Below are positions 62,045 through 64,000 of a DNA stretch of 64,000 bases, piece after piece (the first letter of the stretch is position 1; every line of letters begins with the position of its first letter). This DNA comes from Rhodamnia argentea. Its lineage: Eukaryota; Streptophyta; Magnoliopsida; Myrtales; Myrtaceae. Below the pieces are notes generated by a model, which had not been told where the DNA came from, did not search any database, and worked only from the letters and a program-made list of their open reading frames with translations. Made by a program: the position numbers and the translations under genes. The stretch spans positions 24,254,887 through 24,318,886 of the forward strand of contig NC_063152.1 in NCBI RefSeq assembly GCF_020921035.1. Reading direction: 5' to 3'.

Positions 62045-62560
62045 AATATTTGGGCCTAACTCCCTAAAAAAAAAATCGACCAAAAAAAAAATTCCCATCA
62101 TTAAGTTTAGTCCCAAATTTGTTTGGAACATTTTTTTTGTCTAGAAAAAATCCCTCAATTTTAGGTTCAGTCTCAAATCTATCTCAATTGTTTCTTTTTG
62201 TCTAAGAGAAAAATTACTAATTTTTACTCTAGTTCCAAATCTGCCCCCTATCCCAAAATCGCTACTAGTCATCTTTGATTTTCATTTCCCAAAACGGTTT
62301 CATTTTGAAGATATATCTCCTTGTCACATTTGCTAATGTGAGTCTGTTATCGACGTGAAAATGCCACGTCCACGTCAATATGTCACTGGACCATGGGGTA
62401 GATTTGAAAATAGATTGAAAGTTTGATTATTGATTTTTAGACAAAACAAGATTCGATGCTGATTTGAGACTGAAAAAAAAAAAGTTTCGAGCAGAATTGA
62501 GATCAGACCTAATGTGGGGTTTTTTTTTTTTAGGAAATTAAGTCTAAATTCTTGAAGTGA
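62045..62560. mobile_element. Degenerate TIR element in MSL intron 2
   Basis: The left part (CCTAACTCCCTAAAAAAA, TTTAGTCCCAAATTTG, CAGTCTCAAATCTA) is mirrored, with many changes, by the complement of the right part (CTTAATTTCCTAAAAAAA, CAGTCTCAAATCAG). Borders and duplications are not resolved. Confidence 0.4.
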
Positions 62561-64000
62561 AAACTTGTGTCCTTATTAAGTGGAATTGGTGTCGTGACGT
62601 ATCCTTGTAGTGTAATTGAGTTGGCGCAGTGAATTGATTAACAGAAACGGTACGGTAGGGAGGGGGAGAGCGGGCAATGTATTTTGACATTTCCATGGTT
62701 TGACGGTCACTTACTTGGCACCAGATTTGGCGACGTTCTTGAAGATCCGGTGGGCGCAGCTCCTGGCCTCCCACTCGCTGTTGATCTCGGAGGACTCGGC
62801 GGCGAAGTCGTCGACGGTCCGGGAAATGGTGGACAGGCCGGAGAAGCGGATGTAGTTGACGAGCCGCTTCACGGTCCAAGCCGAGGGCCGGCTCTTCGTG
62901 CTCAGCTTCTTCAGCTTCTCCATGTCGATCTTCCTTGACCCGAAGTTCTTCGACCTCGTCGCCATCAGCAGTTGTTGCTGAGCCGACTTGTCGCCTCTCA
63001 ACCTCGCCGGCAGCGACTTCGACCCCTAGTTGAATAAAAGAAGATCACTAACTGGAGCATTCTTGGATAATGGTGTGTGTATGAATTTATCAGAAACGAC
63101 TAAACTAAGGTGACCATTTTGTGTTCGTTCTGATAAAAGCAATAGCGTTGTCATGCGTAGCAATGTGACCTAAAATAGCACTTGGTCTACATGCACTAAA
63201 TCCCAACAATTTTACCTGGAAGCCGTGCCGGAGCGGAGCCTCCCTCTCCTCCTCCTCCAGCGGCGGGCCGGAGAGCGCGTCGAGCACGTAGTGGTGGAAC
63301 ACGCTCTCCTTCATCCGGTCAAAGAAGGTCGCCACGTGGAACGACGACGCCAGCACCTTCACCAGCACGATCTTCACCAGCCAGAAGGTGGCCGCAACGA
63401 GCACCGCGACCAGCGTCCGGAACGCCCGCCTCACCGCCTGGTAGTGGGCGCCGTGCACATTCGGGAACATGATCACCCACGCGACGAGCACGAGCGCGAG
63501 CCACGCGCAGTTCTGGAAGCTCCGCCGGAGGTATTACACGAAGTAGAGGACCTTCTCGCGGAGCATGAAGTTGCGCTCGATGAGGAAGACGAGGATCCCC
63601 ACGGCCCATCCGGAGACGAGGCGGCCGCAGAACAGGACCAGGACCATGACGCACCACTTCCACGGCTTGAGGCCAAGGACGGGGCGGCGAGCGAGGGGCT
63701 GGATCGTGAGGGAGCAGACGAGGCAGGTGGTGAGGATGAGGAAGAGAGTCCACTCGATGGCGGCTCGCTTGTTGACCTTGTTGTTGCGGCGCCACCTCCG
63801 GTGCTTTCTCTGCTGTTCACTTTCGTCGCCGTCGGCCCATTCGTCATCATCGTCGTCCTCATCGGAAGAGGAGGTAGAGGTGGTGCTGGTGGGTTCTGGT
63901 GGGTTTAACGGCCGGAGTTCGTTGGGATCTTCTAAGATGGTGGTGGTGGGTTTGGGTGGCAATGGAAAGGTGGCGGGTTCCGAGAAGCGGGACTTGGGTT

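Larger units (their letters stand above)
57222..64000 (-). pseudogene. MSL10: MscS-like mechanosensitive channel (MSL10 type), partial, one in-frame stop
   Basis: Exons (minus): beyond 64000 to 63216, 63025-62715, 58454-58334, 58206-57913, 57819-57617, 57498-57222. Every junction is GT-AG and phases agree. MSL proteins are membrane channels opened by membrane tension. Exon 1 begins outside the window and has an acidic run (DEDDDDDEW), then KRAAIEWTLF, LKPWKWCVMVLVLFCGRLVS and several membrane segments. Exon 3 holds YIEEEDLLRFLKREEV. Exons 4-6 encode the pore helix and MscS domain (ERKALAHSLNDTKTAVQQLH, NTCKTVFESIIFVFVMHPFD, VGDRCVIDG, YPNSVL). A TAA at 63536-63534, after REKVLYFV, is the only lesion; all other exons are clean. 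So this is either a very young pseudogene, a stop allele or a sequencing error. Intron 2 is about 4.3 kb. Confidence 0.9.

Noticed and set aside
63225..63908. 227-residue plus-strand open frame
   Set aside because: It is the antisense shadow of GC-rich MSL exon 1 and has a low-complexity His/Glu/Arg composition with no family resemblance.
1..64000. CRISPR array, phage, or prokaryotic-type defence system
   Set aside because: All recognisable genes are plant nuclear genes with introns or plant transposons, and the direct repeats found are explained by duplications, minisatellites or element ends.

Overview
The window is nuclear DNA of a flowering plant, most likely a woody eudicot. Genes are split by many short GT-AG introns, intergenic DNA is AT-rich, and plant LTR retrotransposons, hAT and Mutator-like elements and a tRNA-derived SINE are dense. 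The species cannot be named from the sequence; the repeat style would fit Myrtaceae, but that is only an impression. No bacterial-style operon, CRISPR array or defence island is present.

Layout. 1-4270: a short Copia retrotransposon with both LTRs, primer site, polypurine tract and a perfect target duplication, lacking reverse transcriptase. 4640-4920: a decayed psbE-psbF-psbL plastid fragment. 5709-7616 (+): a damaged hexose/proton symporter (STP family). 10.5-11.6 kb (-): first-exon remnant of pantothenate synthetase, split by a Mutator-like element. 11.7-16.4 kb: a TIR element, a SINE and a 2.3-kb Mutator-like element with roughly 0.4-kb inverted repeats. 16855-18913 (+): an intact four-exon EF-hand membrane protein gene. 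This gene lies in an approximately 3-kb tandem duplication (about 17.1-20.3 and 20.5-23.2 kb). The second unit holds a broken EF-hand copy. A 68-residue four-exon gene on the minus strand (23936-23030) is intact over the second unit and broken in the first.

26593-39833 (-): a complete 16-exon SMU1 gene (WD40 splicing factor, 515 aa), reconstructed exon by exon, with a solo LTR of TRIM size, a 96-bp minisatellite and a tandem duplication in its introns. 41.6-42.4 kb: a TIR element with repeated subterminal motifs. 44130-47068: a hAT transposon with perfect 8-bp target duplication and a damaged transposase (-). 48.0-52.6 kb (+): a second hAT/RICESLEEPER-type transposase, split by a 2.5-kb solo LTR. 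53142-56058: a second, larger solo LTR with perfect 5-bp duplication. 57222 to the window end (-): an MscS-like (MSL) mechanosensitive channel gene, cut at its 5' end by the window edge and carrying one in-frame stop in exon 1.

The genes are independent housekeeping, transport and signalling loci and do not form a pathway. The main story is genome dynamics: nested insertions with readable target duplications, truncated genes, and a tandem duplication in which each unit kept a different gene. I found no convincing new molecular system.
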